DNA of 64,000 nucleotides from Pseudoalteromonas rubra. GTDB taxonomy: Bacteria > Pseudomonadota > Gammaproteobacteria > Enterobacterales > Alteromonadaceae. The position numbers and the translations under genes were made by a program. The notes beneath the pieces were generated by a model, which made no database searches, was not told the origin of the DNA, and saw only the letters and a program-made list of their open reading frames with translations. The DNA is taken from positions 114,639 to 178,638 of the forward strand of contig NZ_PNCI01000007.1 of assembly GCF_005887095.1 (NCBI RefSeq), in the 5' to 3' direction. Position 1 is the first letter of the stretch. Every line of letters starts with the position of its first letter. Shown here one piece after another: positions 7,717-18,100 of this stretch.

Positions 7717-9111
7717 TTATCTGACATAGATATAGGTAACCTGGCTATGTGCGTAGCCATTAACGTTTGTCTGTTTGTACATAGCGCTATTAAAGTTATA
7801 GATATTTGCGTAGTTAAGCATAGTGTAATCTTGGCCACCACCAGAGCAGCCTGAAGATTCGTGCCAGAATAAACGGAATCTGGCTTCACCAGTTCGATCT
7901 GTATTTTGGCCAAGCGTATCTTGAAGAGGAATACAGTTTGCCGTATTTAACACGCTGATATCTGCTATGGCGTAATTATTGATAGCCGGCATCACCATGT
8001 ACATTTCCTGCATGCTATTTTTATAGTTTACCCACTGGGCGTCTGTCAGGTGGTAGTTTGCATCGAAACTTGTGATATTTTGTGTTTCTTCAAACCATCC
8101 ATCCAACATGGTGTTACTATTTGCATAATCGTAACCAACCACTCGGCGTAAACCGACCAGTGTCCAGCCTCCGCCATGTTCATCCATATTACAATAAGTG
8201 GTAAACTCTGGCATTGCGCCGTTACCGTCCTGATCTAGGACATAAAAGCCAGTTGGAGTCTGCGGCTCATTCTGTAACAACTCGTTACAGCTTGTATAGT
8301 AAGGGCTAGGTAAAACAACAGCATCTTTATTTGCACGAATACTCACTGTATCAGATCCATGAGAAGTGATATCTTGGGCAAACAAGTGACCGTCAATTGT
8401 GAGTACGTTGGCGATTTCTTCAATATGTGTCAGTTCTGTGTCTTTGGATTGCTCTTCCAATAATGTCAGCTCGTGCTGCTTAAATACAGTACCAGTATGG
8501 TCAACGACAACCTGATCTACGCTGTATTCTTCGCCTGAATCAAGCCTTCCCTCTTTATTAGGCGCGTAAATAGCCAAATACGCAACTGTCTGTTGCGTAG
8601 TAACGCGACCCGAAACTGGTAACTCTTGATATTGCACGTAGGCACTAAAGCCAAGCTGATTGACGTTACTCGCACGAGTAACATAAGAAGACTGGTTAGT
8701 GTCGCTCTGACCACTCAGAAATAAATAAGGCATCTGTGGCATTTGCTGTAAAAAGCGAAACTCTTTATCTGCTGTATCAAGCACAATACTACCCACTTCC
8801 CACACTGAGCCGTCGGCCATTTCATGGCGACCTTTCTCTAAAGTGAGTGTAGACACAGTTTCGCCTTGGTGGTTACCATCTTGATAATCCCACTCAGCAA
8901 ATCGTACCGATACTGACCCATCACCATTGTCAGAAACCAATACGTTGCCGGGCTCAGCATCGTTTAAGCTTGCTACACCAGTAATCAGCACCTGTTGTGC
9001 AGTTTTAGCTATCGCTATACTCTGGTCTGTCACAGTATGTTCGCCAAGGTTAAATGCCTGTGCAGAAGCACCAGCCAGGATACAGCACGTAAGAAGTGTT
9101 TTATTAAACAT
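7717..9111 (-). CDS. Secreted protein with C-terminal fibrinogen-like domain
   Basis: A 464-residue protein with a signal peptide (MFNKTLLTCCILAGASAQA). Residues from about 273 resemble the start of fibrinogen C-terminal (FReD) domains: 'SCNELLQ', then 'GFYVLDQDGNG', 'TYCNMDEHGGGWTLVG', the hallmark GGWTL motif. The C-terminus has further Trp and Cys residues (FWHESSGCSGGG). FReDs are mainly animal domains that bind carbohydrates or proteins; bacterial copies are secreted and poorly studied. The first 270 residues are a beta-rich region I do not recognise. The ATG follows AAAGGAC. It is monocistronic between two copies of the same terminator hairpin. Confidence 0.8.
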   Translation of the reverse strand: MFNKTLLTCCILAGASAQAFNLGEHTVTDQSIAIAKTAQQVLITGVASLNDAEPGNVLVSDNGDGSVSVRFAEWDYQDGNHQGETVSTLTLEKGRHEMADGSVWEVGSIVLDTADKEFRFLQQMPQMPYLFLSGQSDTNQSSYVTRASNVNQLGFSAYVQYQELPVSGRVTTQQTVAYLAIYAPNKEGRLDSGEEYSVDQVVVDHTGTVFKQHELTLLEEQSKDTELTHIEEIANVLTIDGHLFAQDITSHGSDTVSIRANKDAVVLPSPYYTSCNELLQNEPQTPTGFYVLDQDGNGAMPEFTTYCNMDEHGGGWTLVGLRRVVGYDYANSNTMLDGWFEETQNITSFDANYHLTDAQWVNYKNSMQEMYMVMPAINNYAIADISVLNTANCIPLQDTLGQNTDRTGEARFRLFWHESSGCSGGGQDYTMLNYANIYNFNSAMYKQTNVNGYAHSQVTYIYVR

Positions 9112-9341
9112 ATAAAAGTCCTTTGTATGTAATAATCAAGTAAAACATTTTCCCTTATGGGAATTTTTTTGTTAAAAATGAACTATTGGCTAAATTTAAG
9201 CATATATTATCCACTAAAACCTTGACTTAATTCAATCCTATTTCATTTACCCAAAGTGAAATGATAAGTATTTATTACTATATAGAACAGGCAATACTCA
9301 TTAATAGACAACAGTATTGCTCGTGTTCGAAAAACAAAAAA

Positions 9342-9358
9342 GCCAGCATTATGCTGGC
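9342..9358. terminator. Hairpin terminator of trhO, duplicate of 7631-7647
   Basis: GCCAGC-ATTAT-GCTGGC again, followed on the minus strand by a long T-rich tract (CTTTTTTGTTTTT), so it should end leftward transcription from trhO. The 17 bases are identical to the hairpin at 7631-7647. Confidence 0.8.
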
Positions 9359-9384
9359 TCTTTTGTTTTAGTTAGCTCAATTCA

Positions 9385-10371
9385 CTAAGCTGATTTAGCT
9401 CGCTGCGCTTCTTTCTTTGCTTGCTTTTGCTCTTTGCGGGCACGCAACGTTTCTTGCGCTTCATGACCAATGTGCCCCTCGCCGCGTTGTTTCGCTAACT
9501 TAATTTGCTTTTGACGCTCAGCAAAACGGGCTTTTTGCTCTTCAGTCACGCTCTCGTAACAGTGGTGACATGACACCCCTTCCATGTATTCAGGACGCTG
9601 CATTTCTTCTTCTGTAATTGGCATACGACAAGCGTGGCACTGCTCGTAAGAACCCTTGTTCAGGTCGTGATCAACGGCAACGCGGTTGTCGAATACAAAG
9701 CACTCGCCTTCCCACATGGTCTCTTCTTTTGGCACATCTTCCAGGTACTTAAGAATACCGCCTTCCAGATGATAGACTTCTTCAAAGCCCTGCTCTTTCA
9801 TATATGCCGTTGATTTTTCACAGCGAATACCACCGGTACAGAACATGGCCACTTTCTTGTGTTTTGCCGGGTCGAGGTTTTTCTCGGCCCACGCCGGGAA
9901 CTCACGGAAAGTTTTAGTATTTGGGTCAATGGCGTTTTTGAATGTGCCAATCTCGATTTCATAATCGTTACGGGTATCAACCAGTACCACGTCTGGGTCA
10001 GAAATCAGTGCATTCCAGTCCTGTGGCTTAACATAAGTGCCCACCACTTCTTTAGGATCGATGCCCTGAACGCCCATGGTGACGATTTCTTTTTTCAGTT
10101 TAACCTTAGTGCGGTAAAACGGGCAGGTTTCGTCGTATGACTCTTTATATACAATGTTGTCCAGGCCTGGCTGCTTGTCCAGCCACGCTAGCAAGGCGTC
10201 AATGCCTTCACGTTTACCCGCAACCGTGCCATTGATCCCTTCTTCTGCCAACAATAAAGTACCGCGCACTTCATTGGCTTCCATCACATCTAGCAAAGGC
10301 TGACGGATCGCTTGATAATTCGGCAAAGACACAAACTTGTACATTGCACATACAACAAAATGGTTATTCAT
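9385..10371 (-). CDS. trhO: tRNA uridine(34) 5-hydroxylase TrhO (rhodanese-like)
   Basis: A 328-residue protein of the YceA/TrhO family, which with oxygen hydroxylates U34 of certain tRNAs as a step to 5-(carboxy)methoxyuridine. An N-terminal ferredoxin-like part ('[16 protein letters not shown]', residues 37-52) is followed by a rhodanese domain with the active-site loop [10 protein letters not shown] (Cys178, Cys184). A C-terminal Cys-rich element (CHACRMP...CHHCYE) and a basic tail follow, as usual. Length and order match the family. It is a single gene ended by the hairpin at 9342; divergent from the helicase at 10609. Confidence 0.95.
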   Translation of the reverse strand: MNNHFVVCAMYKFVSLPNYQAIRQPLLDVMEANEVRGTLLLAEEGINGTVAGKREGIDALLAWLDKQPGLDNIVYKESYDETCPFYRTKVKLKKEIVTMGVQGIDPKEVVGTYVKPQDWNALISDPDVVLVDTRNDYEIEIGTFKNAIDPNTKTFREFPAWAEKNLDPAKHKKVAMFCTGGIRCEKSTAYMKEQGFEEVYHLEGGILKYLEDVPKEETMWEGECFVFDNRVAVDHDLNKGSYEQCHACRMPITEEEMQRPEYMEGVSCHHCYESVTEEQKARFAERQKQIKLAKQRGEGHIGHEAQETLRARKEQKQAKKEAQRAKSA

Positions 10372-10608
10372 AACTTTCTCTTCGATAAGCTTTAAAACAG
10401 CCTACACTTAAGCACGACGTGTAAGCACATAACCGGATCGTAAATCCGGCGCCAGGCGCGATATTTTACGGATTTTAAGGATAATTGCAAAACCGTTTGA
10501 GCGCGCCCGTTACAGAACTGACATTAAGCACTGTAAAGTTATGGTTCTTGGGAGAGTTAGTTTGTTATAATGCTGCGTTTTAGAAAATAATTACTGGAGA
10601 AGAGTACC

Positions 10609-11940
10609 TTGAGATTTTCCGAACTGGGTCTTGACCTGCGCTTTGAAAAACAATTAGAACACCAGGGGATCACCACTCCTACCGAGATCCAGGCCCAGGC
10701 CATCCCAACCGCCCTTGCCGGGCACGATACCTTTGCACAGTCAAAAACCGGCTCAGGAAAAACTCTGGCATTTTTGCTCCCAGCTGTTCAGCGCGTGATG
10801 AAACAAAAAGCGCTTAGCAAGCGAGATCCTCGTGTGTTGATCGTTGCACCAACGCGAGAACTGGCGACTCAGGTGTTTAACCAGTGCCGGTTACTCATTG
10901 CCGGCACCGCTATGTCGTGCACCAAAGTACTCGGCGGTGAGAACTTTAATGATCAGGTTAAAGCGCTTCGCAAAGACCCCCACTTTGTGATTGGTACACC
11001 GGGCCGGATCACGGACCATATAGAACAACGTAGCTTGCAGCTTCATGGCCTTGAGCTACTGATCTTCGACGAAGCCGACCGTATGCTGGACCTGGGCTTT
11101 GAAAAGCAACTGTCGACCATTAACCAGGCGGCCGATCACCGACTTCGTCAGACCTTACTATTCTCAGCAACGCTTGAGCATGCTCAGATTGAGATCACGT
11201 CCAGAGATCTGCTCAAATCACCCAAGCGCATCCTGCTCAGTGGCAGCAACGAAAAGCATGATGATATTCGTCAGGCAATGTATTTTGCCGACCACCTGGA
11301 GCACAAAGAGGCTTTGTTAAAGCACTTCGTACAACAGGATAACGTGAAGCAATGCATTATTTTCACGGCAACGCGGCAGGACACGACTCGGTTCAGTGAA
11401 ATGCTTAATGGACTTGGCATCAAAGCTGTTGCACTGGCAGGCGATCTGGCCCAAAGTAAACGTCTTGATATCATGGACGCATTTAGCCGTGGCCTGTATA
11501 AGGTCTTAGTCACCACAGACGTTGCGTCTCGCGGTCTGGACTTACTTAATGTTTCTCATGTCATCAATTTCGACTTGCCAAAACAAGCGGAAGAATATGT
11601 TCACCGGATCGGGCGTACTGGCCGGGCTGGGTTTAAAGGCGATGCGATTTCATTTGTTGGGCCTAAAGACTGGAAGAGCTACGAAGCCATTGCAGCTTAT
11701 CTTAAGGAGTCAGTTCAGTTTCAGTCCGTTGAAGGGCTTGAAGCAAAGTTTAAAGGCTTTAAACCCAAAGTGGCTAAACCTAAACCTGGTGCCAAGCGCA
11801 AGCCTACAGAAACAAAAGCAAAGGCAAAACGGCCACTTAAACGTAAGCCACAGCAAGCGAAAAAAGCCATTCCGGCACCGTTTGATGTCGACGGACACGC
11901 GCCACTAAGAAGAAAACCTAACAAGCCAACCGAGGAATAA
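10609..11940 (+). CDS. DEAD-box ATP-dependent RNA helicase (SrmB/RhlE-like)
   Basis: A 443-residue helicase. Visible motifs: Q motif (PTEIQAQAIP, residues 24-33), motif I SKTGSGKT (45-52), Ia (PTRELA), Ib (GTPGR), II DEAD near residue 150, III SAT, and IV-VI (TATRQDT, DVASRGLDL, HRIGRTGRAG). The C-terminus is a Lys/Pro-rich basic tail that probably helps RNA binding in ribosome assembly or RNA turnover. It starts with TTG at 10609, supported by GGAGAAGAG upstream; a possible -10 TATAAT lies at 10566-10571. The next gene begins two bases after its stop, so the two form an operon. Confidence 0.93.
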   Translation: MRFSELGLDLRFEKQLEHQGITTPTEIQAQAIPTALAGHDTFAQSKTGSGKTLAFLLPAVQRVMKQKALSKRDPRVLIVAPTRELATQVFNQCRLLIAGTAMSCTKVLGGENFNDQVKALRKDPHFVIGTPGRITDHIEQRSLQLHGLELLIFDEADRMLDLGFEKQLSTINQAADHRLRQTLLFSATLEHAQIEITSRDLLKSPKRILLSGSNEKHDDIRQAMYFADHLEHKEALLKHFVQQDNVKQCIIFTATRQDTTRFSEMLNGLGIKAVALAGDLAQSKRLDIMDAFSRGLYKVLVTTDVASRGLDLLNVSHVINFDLPKQAEEYVHRIGRTGRAGFKGDAISFVGPKDWKSYEAIAAYLKESVQFQSVEGLEAKFKGFKPKVAKPKPGAKRKPTETKAKAKRPLKRKPQQAKKAIPAPFDVDGHAPLRRKPNKPTEE

Positions 11941-11942
11941 AC

Positions 11943-12788
11943 ATGCTAGGTACTACTCAATTTTTAATGATCGAAGAGATTTGTGCCGAAGGTGCATACC
12001 TGGATGGCAAAGAGCATGGCGACGTTTTTTTGCCACTCAAAGAGCTGCCCGATCACCTGGAAGCAGGTGATAACGTTGAAGTGTTTGTGTACAGCGACAA
12101 CCAGGGACACCCCTGCGCAACCACCCAAAAGCCACTTGCTCAATTAGGTGAGTTTGCCCTGCTCCGTGCCAAGCAAATTAATAAGGTCGGTGCGTTTTTA
12201 GATCTTGGGATTAGCAAGGATGTATTAGCGCCTTATAACGAACAGAAGCCAAAAATGCGCGAAGGCTACAGCTACCTGGTTAAGCTTTACCTCGATAATG
12301 CCAGCAAGCGTTTATGTGCCTCAAGCAACCTGGGAAAATTTCTGAACAAAACGCCTGCTCAGTACAAAAAGTTTGAGCAAGTTGACCTGATTGTCGCAGC
12401 CAAAACTGACCTGGGCTATAAGGTTATTGTTAATGAACAGCATTTTGGCATGGTGTTTTTTAATACCGTATTTAAACGTATGTACATCGGCCAGCGCATG
12501 ACAGGTTATGTTAAACAGGTCCATGAAGACGACAAGATTGATATCTTACTTGAAAAACCTGGTATGGATAAGATTTCAGAATTGGGCGAGCTGATCCTTA
12601 AAAAGTTGGAAGAGAACAACGGCTTTTTACCATTGGGCGATAAGTCAGATCCTGAATTGATCAAGAAAACCTTCTCCACCAGTAAGGCCAACTTTAAAAA
12701 GGCCATTGGCGGTTTGTTCAAACAGGAAAAGATCCAGATTGAAGCAACATCAATTTCGCTTTTAAGCACCAAAAAGAAAAGCAGATAA
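11943..12788 (+). CDS. CvfB-like S1-domain RNA-binding protein
   Basis: A 281-residue protein with S1-like beta-barrel segments: 'GDVFLPLKELPDHLEAGDNVEVFVYSD' (residues 26-52), 'VGAFLDLGISKDVLAPYNEQ' (about 80-100) and 'GYVKQVHEDDKIDILLEKPG' (about 185-205). A C-terminal winged-helix-like region follows (KKTFSTSKANFKKAIGGLFKQEKI). This is the arrangement of the CvfB/YitL family (conserved virulence factor B in Staphylococcus), RNA-binding regulators of uncertain target. Coupled to the DEAD-box helicase two bases upstream, with GAGGAATAAAC as ribosome site, implying a joint RNA-related task. A strong hairpin follows at 12829. Confidence 0.88.
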   Translation: MLGTTQFLMIEEICAEGAYLDGKEHGDVFLPLKELPDHLEAGDNVEVFVYSDNQGHPCATTQKPLAQLGEFALLRAKQINKVGAFLDLGISKDVLAPYNEQKPKMREGYSYLVKLYLDNASKRLCASSNLGKFLNKTPAQYKKFEQVDLIVAAKTDLGYKVIVNEQHFGMVFFNTVFKRMYIGQRMTGYVKQVHEDDKIDILLEKPGMDKISELGELILKKLEENNGFLPLGDKSDPELIKKTFSTSKANFKKAIGGLFKQEKIQIEATSISLLSTKKKSR

Positions 12789-12828
12789 AGCTTTAATTAG
12801 ACATTAAACTTAAGTTTCCCTAATATGA

Positions 12829-12861
12829 AAACGCGCTTGTCATTTGAATACAAGCGCGTTT
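12829..12861. terminator. Hairpin between convergent cvfB-like and GNAT genes
   Basis: AAACGCGCTTGT / ACAAGCGCGTTT form a perfect 12-base stem with a 9-base loop. The A- and T-rich ends can serve as short U-tracts in either direction, ending the two convergent transcription units. Confidence 0.75.
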
Positions 12862-12895
12862 GACATTACTGATGTGTGCCATTTTTGCTTTTTGG

Positions 12896-13747
12896 CTAAC
12901 CAATTTCAAACGATGTTACGCCAAACGTTTTGTCTATACCAATATCAGGCGCCATTTGCGTGTACATTCGTGCCGTATCAAACACCGGCGTCATGTTGAG
13001 TTTTTCTGCAAGTTCAACCGCCGATGAATTACATGCCGGCACATCCAGATAAACGGCACAATCACACTCAACTTTTGAGCTCAATGCACCAATTATAGCC
13101 TCAGCCTGCTGCGCGTTTTGGGCAAACAAGGGCCCTATTTTATAGCCGTCGCGGCACTGTCTGATAACCCCGATCCCCTGTAATTCGCCTCCAATCAGAA
13201 CACCAAGAGATTTTGCATTGCTCTGTGCCTGCCAGGCATGCCAAAACCCGGTTCTTTGTACCGGGAAAAACGGCTTAAGAAATCGCTCTATTGTTTTGTG
13301 TGGTAACGCGTTCAGATCTTCCAAATCTACGGTACTTTGAGCAGCGAGCTTATCACTACGGCCCTGATAGCGACGATTTGAATAAGCCAGCACAAACCCT
13401 GACTTTTTATAGTTTTCCTGCTGCTCAACTACACCATCCAGACCAATGTTACACCCCGCCAGCCTGGCCATAGCTGCCTGCCAGATTTTCAAACCAAAAC
13501 CCTGTCCTCTATATTCAGGTTTTACTATGTAAAATCCGATAAACCCGAATGTATCATCATATTTGACAGCGGAGATGACTGCGATTGGTTCATCATCTAC
13601 AGTACCAACGAGAAACCCTTCAGGATCGGCTTGATAGTAGCACTGAGCATCTTCCAGCCCCGGATTCCAGCCTTCCTGTGCGGCCCAGTCAACCGCGAAG
13701 TCAACCTCAGCGCGTGTCATAGTGCGGATTGTGTAGGTGTTACTCAT
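12896..13747 (-). CDS. GNAT family N-acetyltransferase
   Basis: A 283-residue protein with an N-terminal GNAT fold: 'FGFIGFYIVKPEYRGQGFGLKIW' holds the acetyl-CoA-binding Q/RxxGxG/A loop (RGQGFG, about residues 78-83), and 'NYKKSGFVLAY' is the usual late strand. The C-terminal half is a second, degenerate acetyltransferase-like domain as in the GNAT/Acetyltransf_18 group. Substrate unknown. Start ATG 13747 has AAGGAGC upstream; the frame is open nine codons earlier without support. Monocistronic. Confidence 0.85.
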   Translation of the reverse strand: MSNTYTIRTMTRAEVDFAVDWAAQEGWNPGLEDAQCYYQADPEGFLVGTVDDEPIAVISAVKYDDTFGFIGFYIVKPEYRGQGFGLKIWQAAMARLAGCNIGLDGVVEQQENYKKSGFVLAYSNRRYQGRSDKLAAQSTVDLEDLNALPHKTIERFLKPFFPVQRTGFWHAWQAQSNAKSLGVLIGGELQGIGVIRQCRDGYKIGPLFAQNAQQAEAIIGALSSKVECDCAVYLDVPACNSSAVELAEKLNMTPVFDTARMYTQMAPDIGIDKTFGVTSFEIG

Positions 13748-13865
13748 GAATTTAGCTCCTTGATGTGAACCCACATCTGACTTTGTTATATACCCGCACT
13801 ATAACTGGCTTTGCAGGAAAAGGAAGTCCGATTAGCTCGGCGCATACTCTGCCCTTGCACCATGT

Positions 13866-14561
13866 TTACATGCCCTTTCTTTTGCAGGCCTCTGTAATCA
13901 GCGTGTTTATCATGGCTTTTTTATCTTGGCTATTTTCGATGACTGGGATAGCCCATGAACAGCCCGAAAGTTCAAAGTGAATTTTCCAGTTCTGCCAGGT
14001 TAACAGCTCCTCCAGTGTGTAACTTCGTCCGCCCCCGGTGTCTGCGATCCCTCCTCCTATTGACTGGCTGACAGCAAAGAGTTTTTCACTGAAAGGCGCT
14101 ATAGACACAGAAAAAACATGATGGGTAGGGTGACGATCCGTCGGTGCTTGATTTCTGCGGCAAAGCCCGAGCCACTGTTTTTCAAGCAATTCAGGCTCTA
14201 TAAGCTTAGAATTAAGAAACAGATAGTCCGCATCCAGCTCACCGCCAAATTCTAAGGAGACTTTTTCTGGCGTAAACGTAAATCTCTTTGCGTTACAGGG
14301 ATAGGCAAGTGCTTCCCAGCCAAAAGCCTCCCCGGGGATACTTAAGCTAAGCAAGCGATACTCATTATCTGGAAATTGTATAATCAACTCCCCTGACTCA
14401 TTGGGTGTTATGCTCACAATGCGTTTGGTTATCGTTCTCGAAGCAACAGACAGGGTCGTAAGTTCATTGTTTGGCTTTGGCTGAGACTGCCTGGAAAACC
14501 CCTTTTCCATGACCAATAAGATGACTACCCCCGCCATAGCGATAACAAATGCGACTAACAA
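13866..14561 (-). CDS. Membrane-anchored hypothetical protein downstream of the RND operon
   Basis: A 231-residue protein with one N-terminal hydrophobic segment (LVAFVIAMAGVVILLVM, residues 2-18) and a soluble remainder with three Cys-containing segments (YPCNAK, LGLCRR, LSGCSW). A glycine-rich loop (SIGGGIADTGGG) and Trp-rich 'LLTWQNWKIHFEL' are its most notable features. I do not recognise a family. It follows a second unknown membrane-anchored gene and an RND pump on the same strand with gaps of 75 and 127 bases, so may be co-transcribed. Confidence 0.6.
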   Translation of the reverse strand: MLVAFVIAMAGVVILLVMEKGFSRQSQPKPNNELTTLSVASRTITKRIVSITPNESGELIIQFPDNEYRLLSLSIPGEAFGWEALAYPCNAKRFTFTPEKVSLEFGGELDADYLFLNSKLIEPELLEKQWLGLCRRNQAPTDRHPTHHVFSVSIAPFSEKLFAVSQSIGGGIADTGGGRSYTLEELLTWQNWKIHFELSGCSWAIPVIENSQDKKAMINTLITEACKRKGM

Positions 14562-14636
14562 ATTTTCTCCTTATGAGACTCCACTGGCAGCACAGTAGCC
14601 CAAGCTGGCCATTGCCTATGCGCGAGATAATCCGAG

Positions 14637-15023
14637 CTACTTATACTGCTCAGGAAACATTTTTCTTATTATGATGCCTGACCATAGATTTGCGTCGATT
14701 TCTCTGTGCCTAATTGCGTGGCGATTTACAACATACATAATATCCATAATCAGCGCAGAAAAAGCGCCAGGGTTTCTGGAAAACTCTGTCCGCGCTTTTT
14801 CACAGTCACTATACACAGACTGAAATAATGGGTTGTGTTCTAATTTTCTGGCAAGAGTTTCATCATAGCCCAGCATGATAGCCGGCTTTTGGTTTTCGTC
14901 TTTGGTTGCCTGAGCATTGTACTCAGATTTAGGTGGCTGAGCTTGCCTTTTAAACAATGTGACCACAAAGTAGACCAAAAACGCAAAGAGCATAACCGAC
15001 ATATAAACCTGTATATAGCTCAC
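14637..15023 (-). CDS. Small membrane-anchored hypothetical protein
   Basis: A 128-residue protein with an N-terminal membrane helix (VYMSVMLFAFLVYFVVTLF, residues 6-24) and a cytoplasmic-looking helical region rich in charged residues (LARKLEHNPLFQSVYSDCEKARTEF). No family recognised. Lies 127 bases downstream of the RND permease on the same strand and 75 bases before the next unknown gene. Confidence 0.55.
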   Translation of the reverse strand: MSYIQVYMSVMLFAFLVYFVVTLFKRQAQPPKSEYNAQATKDENQKPAIMLGYDETLARKLEHNPLFQSVYSDCEKARTEFSRNPGAFSALIMDIMYVVNRHAIRHREIDANLWSGIIIRKMFPEQYK

Positions 15024-15150
15024 AACTCACCCTTATTACCAGACATAACAATAACCATATCATAGATACAACCATCACATGAACGAGTTGCCATCAGTGA
15101 GCCTTTTTCTAACCCACTGACGCATCCCATCACCGCAACAAATGAGGTCA

Positions 15151-18100
15151 TCAAGCGCTTTTGCGTATTAGCTGTGTTGCGTCCTGATGGTTTCTAACCC
15201 AGGGTAAGGAAAGCAAAGCAACCATAAGCAGAAGGCCGAACGTTATATTGGTCAACATGCCGCCTATGATAACAACCGCCAAACCTTGGTATATTTCGGA
15301 GCTCGTCGCGCCAGGCAGTAGCAAGGGCATCATGCCCAAAATACTGGTCAGCGTACTTAACAGAATCGCTCTCTTTCTATGTGTGATAGCGCTGCCAATG
15401 GCTTCGACTCGGGATGCGGACAAAGCCAAATTATCCATAAAGGAAGACACCAATAGGATGCCATTATTGATCACCAATCCCATAAGCATGATGAAGCCAA
15501 TGATGGTGATCATATCCAAATTTTGATACCGAATTAGGCCAAATAAATACACGGCTAACAGGCCACCCGCCATTGAAATTGGCAAGCTGAGCATCACCAC
15601 AAGCGTTGCTTTAACGGACTTAATAAACCACCAAATCAAACCGAATAAGATCACAATTGAGATAGCCAATATCTGCGCAAATTCGCTCATGAATGTGCCC
15701 ATATCATCGGTGCTGCCTCGGTATTGTACAGCGACATCAAAAATTTGTTTTTGCTCGAAAAAGTCCGCAACATGGCCTTTTAGAATGGTGATAAACTTGC
15801 CAATTGGCATTGTCTCTGGCGCTTCAATATACAGCGAAGCAACCTGCTCGCTGTTAACACGCATGATCAATGAATCCGTTGGCTTCATTGCCCCTTGCGT
15901 TAATTCACCTAACCTTCGCAAGTTACCATCGGGGGTGATCACCTGACGACTCAGCAAGTCATCAACTGATGTCACCTCACGACCTTTAACATAGGCAGCA
16001 ACTGCCCGGCCTTGGTTAAAGTAATCACCTATGTAATACCCATAACTCATGGCCACCAAGTAATTATTAAGTTGCTGAACACTCATGTCTATAAATGCCA
16101 GTTTCTCTTTTTCTGGCGTGAACTCAATCACTACATCGCTTTTGACAATTTCACTATTCTCAAAGACTTCGGCACCTTGCAACTTTTCAGTCAAGTACGC
16201 CATGAGTTCAACACCGACACGGGTTAAGGTCGACAGCTCAGGGCCAACTAAATCAACTTCAATGGCTCTGTGGTTAGGTAGAGCAAGTTCAAGTAGTGCT
16301 TCTTTTTCAGCGCTACCACTGACCCCAACAATCGATGCGAGGATCTTGCTATTCAGCCAGTCATCATAAATCTCAACGGGAATATTCTTATTTGTGGCAA
16401 AATTCAAGAAACAACCTCTGGCAACACAGCGTTGCGTGAAATAATCAAATTCCGGTGCCGTATTATTTTCGATGGAGCTCAGAATGGCCTTGTTAATAGG
16501 GTCTGCCACTTGGCGCTCGATGGCTCTGGCCGATAAGTTCTTTTCAAATCGAACAAACGCAGTCACATCTCTCACCTGCGGGTTTGGCAGAACATCGAGT
16601 TCAGGTCTGAAAAACGTCACCGAACACACAGTGAAAAGCACACCAAGTACAATATACCCCATCGCCAAAGCGGGATTGCTCAATAAGGTCACAAACTTGT
16701 ATGACTTTGCCTCTTGCGATTTAATTTCATATCGATTCTCAATATTGAATGCGGTGCACAGAGCAGGCAGTACATAGAGTGAATAAACCAAAGAAGCCAC
16801 TAACGCAATTGAAATCACAAAAGCGAGATCTTCAAACAACTGCCCCTCTTTTGAGCTCATCAGCACGATGGGGATAAAGATTAAAACACTGGTCAATGTT
16901 GAAGAGATCAGTGCAGAGCGCACTCTCATCAAGCCTTTGTACATATATTCAAAACTGAATTTTCGCTTTAATTCTCGTTGAACGCTTTCGATAGTGATGA
17001 TGGAGGCATCCACTATCAGCCCCACGGATAAGGAGATCCCGGCTAACGAGATCAAATGCAATTGTTTATCCGCAACCCACATCGCGATGAAGACAATCGA
17101 CAGGGAGAATGGGACACTGGCAAACACCAATCCAATCGACGGCACATTACGAATAAACGCAAAGATAGCGATGCAAGCTAATACCAGGCCAAGCATTGAG
17201 CTGAACGAAATGAACTTGATCGAATCGATAATGGCCAGTGAGTTATCCATGCGTAGATCCACTCTAAAGCCATTTCTCTTTTCGAGTTTTTGGTTCATTT
17301 CCACCAGCTTCTCTTTCACCAGATTCACCGTTTCAAGCACATCAACGTCGTTAGTCGGCTGGATAAAGAAAAACATGGCCGATCTGCCGTTATAGGAAGT
17401 AGGCAGCCACTCTTCGTCCTCGATGATTTCCGTGGTGGCAACGTCTTTGACGCGTACTAGCTGTTGCCCGTTCGCTTTGATGATCACTTCACCGAGTTGA
17501 TCTAGTTTCTCCTCTCCTTTAAACACCATCTGATAAGCGCGTTTACCCAGGTGTAATTTGTCTCCCGACTGGTCATACAACTCATCCAAAGCGGTGATTA
17601 CCTCATCGATCGTCACATTGTTGTGTACCAATTTTTTTTCATCAAACAGGATATTTAAGCGTAAGCGAGTGCTTTGATTCGGCACCTTGACAGCTGCAAC
17701 ACCTTTAATGCCGATAAGCGCCGGTTCGACTTCATCTTTGAAGACTTCAATAAAGTCTACGGTAGGTACATCGTCGCGAGCATGAAGAAAAAACGACGCC
17801 AAAGTTGAACTGGCACCGTTACTAAAGTCAAAAATCAAAGGTTTAGGCGCTTCCAAAGGCCAATTGGGCACTTGATTTACTTTAGTCTGGATCTCCGAAT
17901 AGGCTTTGGCCATATCCGTGTTACTGTGAAAAGTGACGCTTGTCCAGGATTGACCCTTTTCGACCCAGGACACGGTATTCTTCACGTTAGCTATCCCTGC
18001 TAACTCTCTTTCTAGTGGTATTATCAGAGACTTTTCCACTTCGCTGATCGACTTTCCGGGCCAGGTTACTGCCAGGCCAATCTCTGGTAATTTCATTTCA

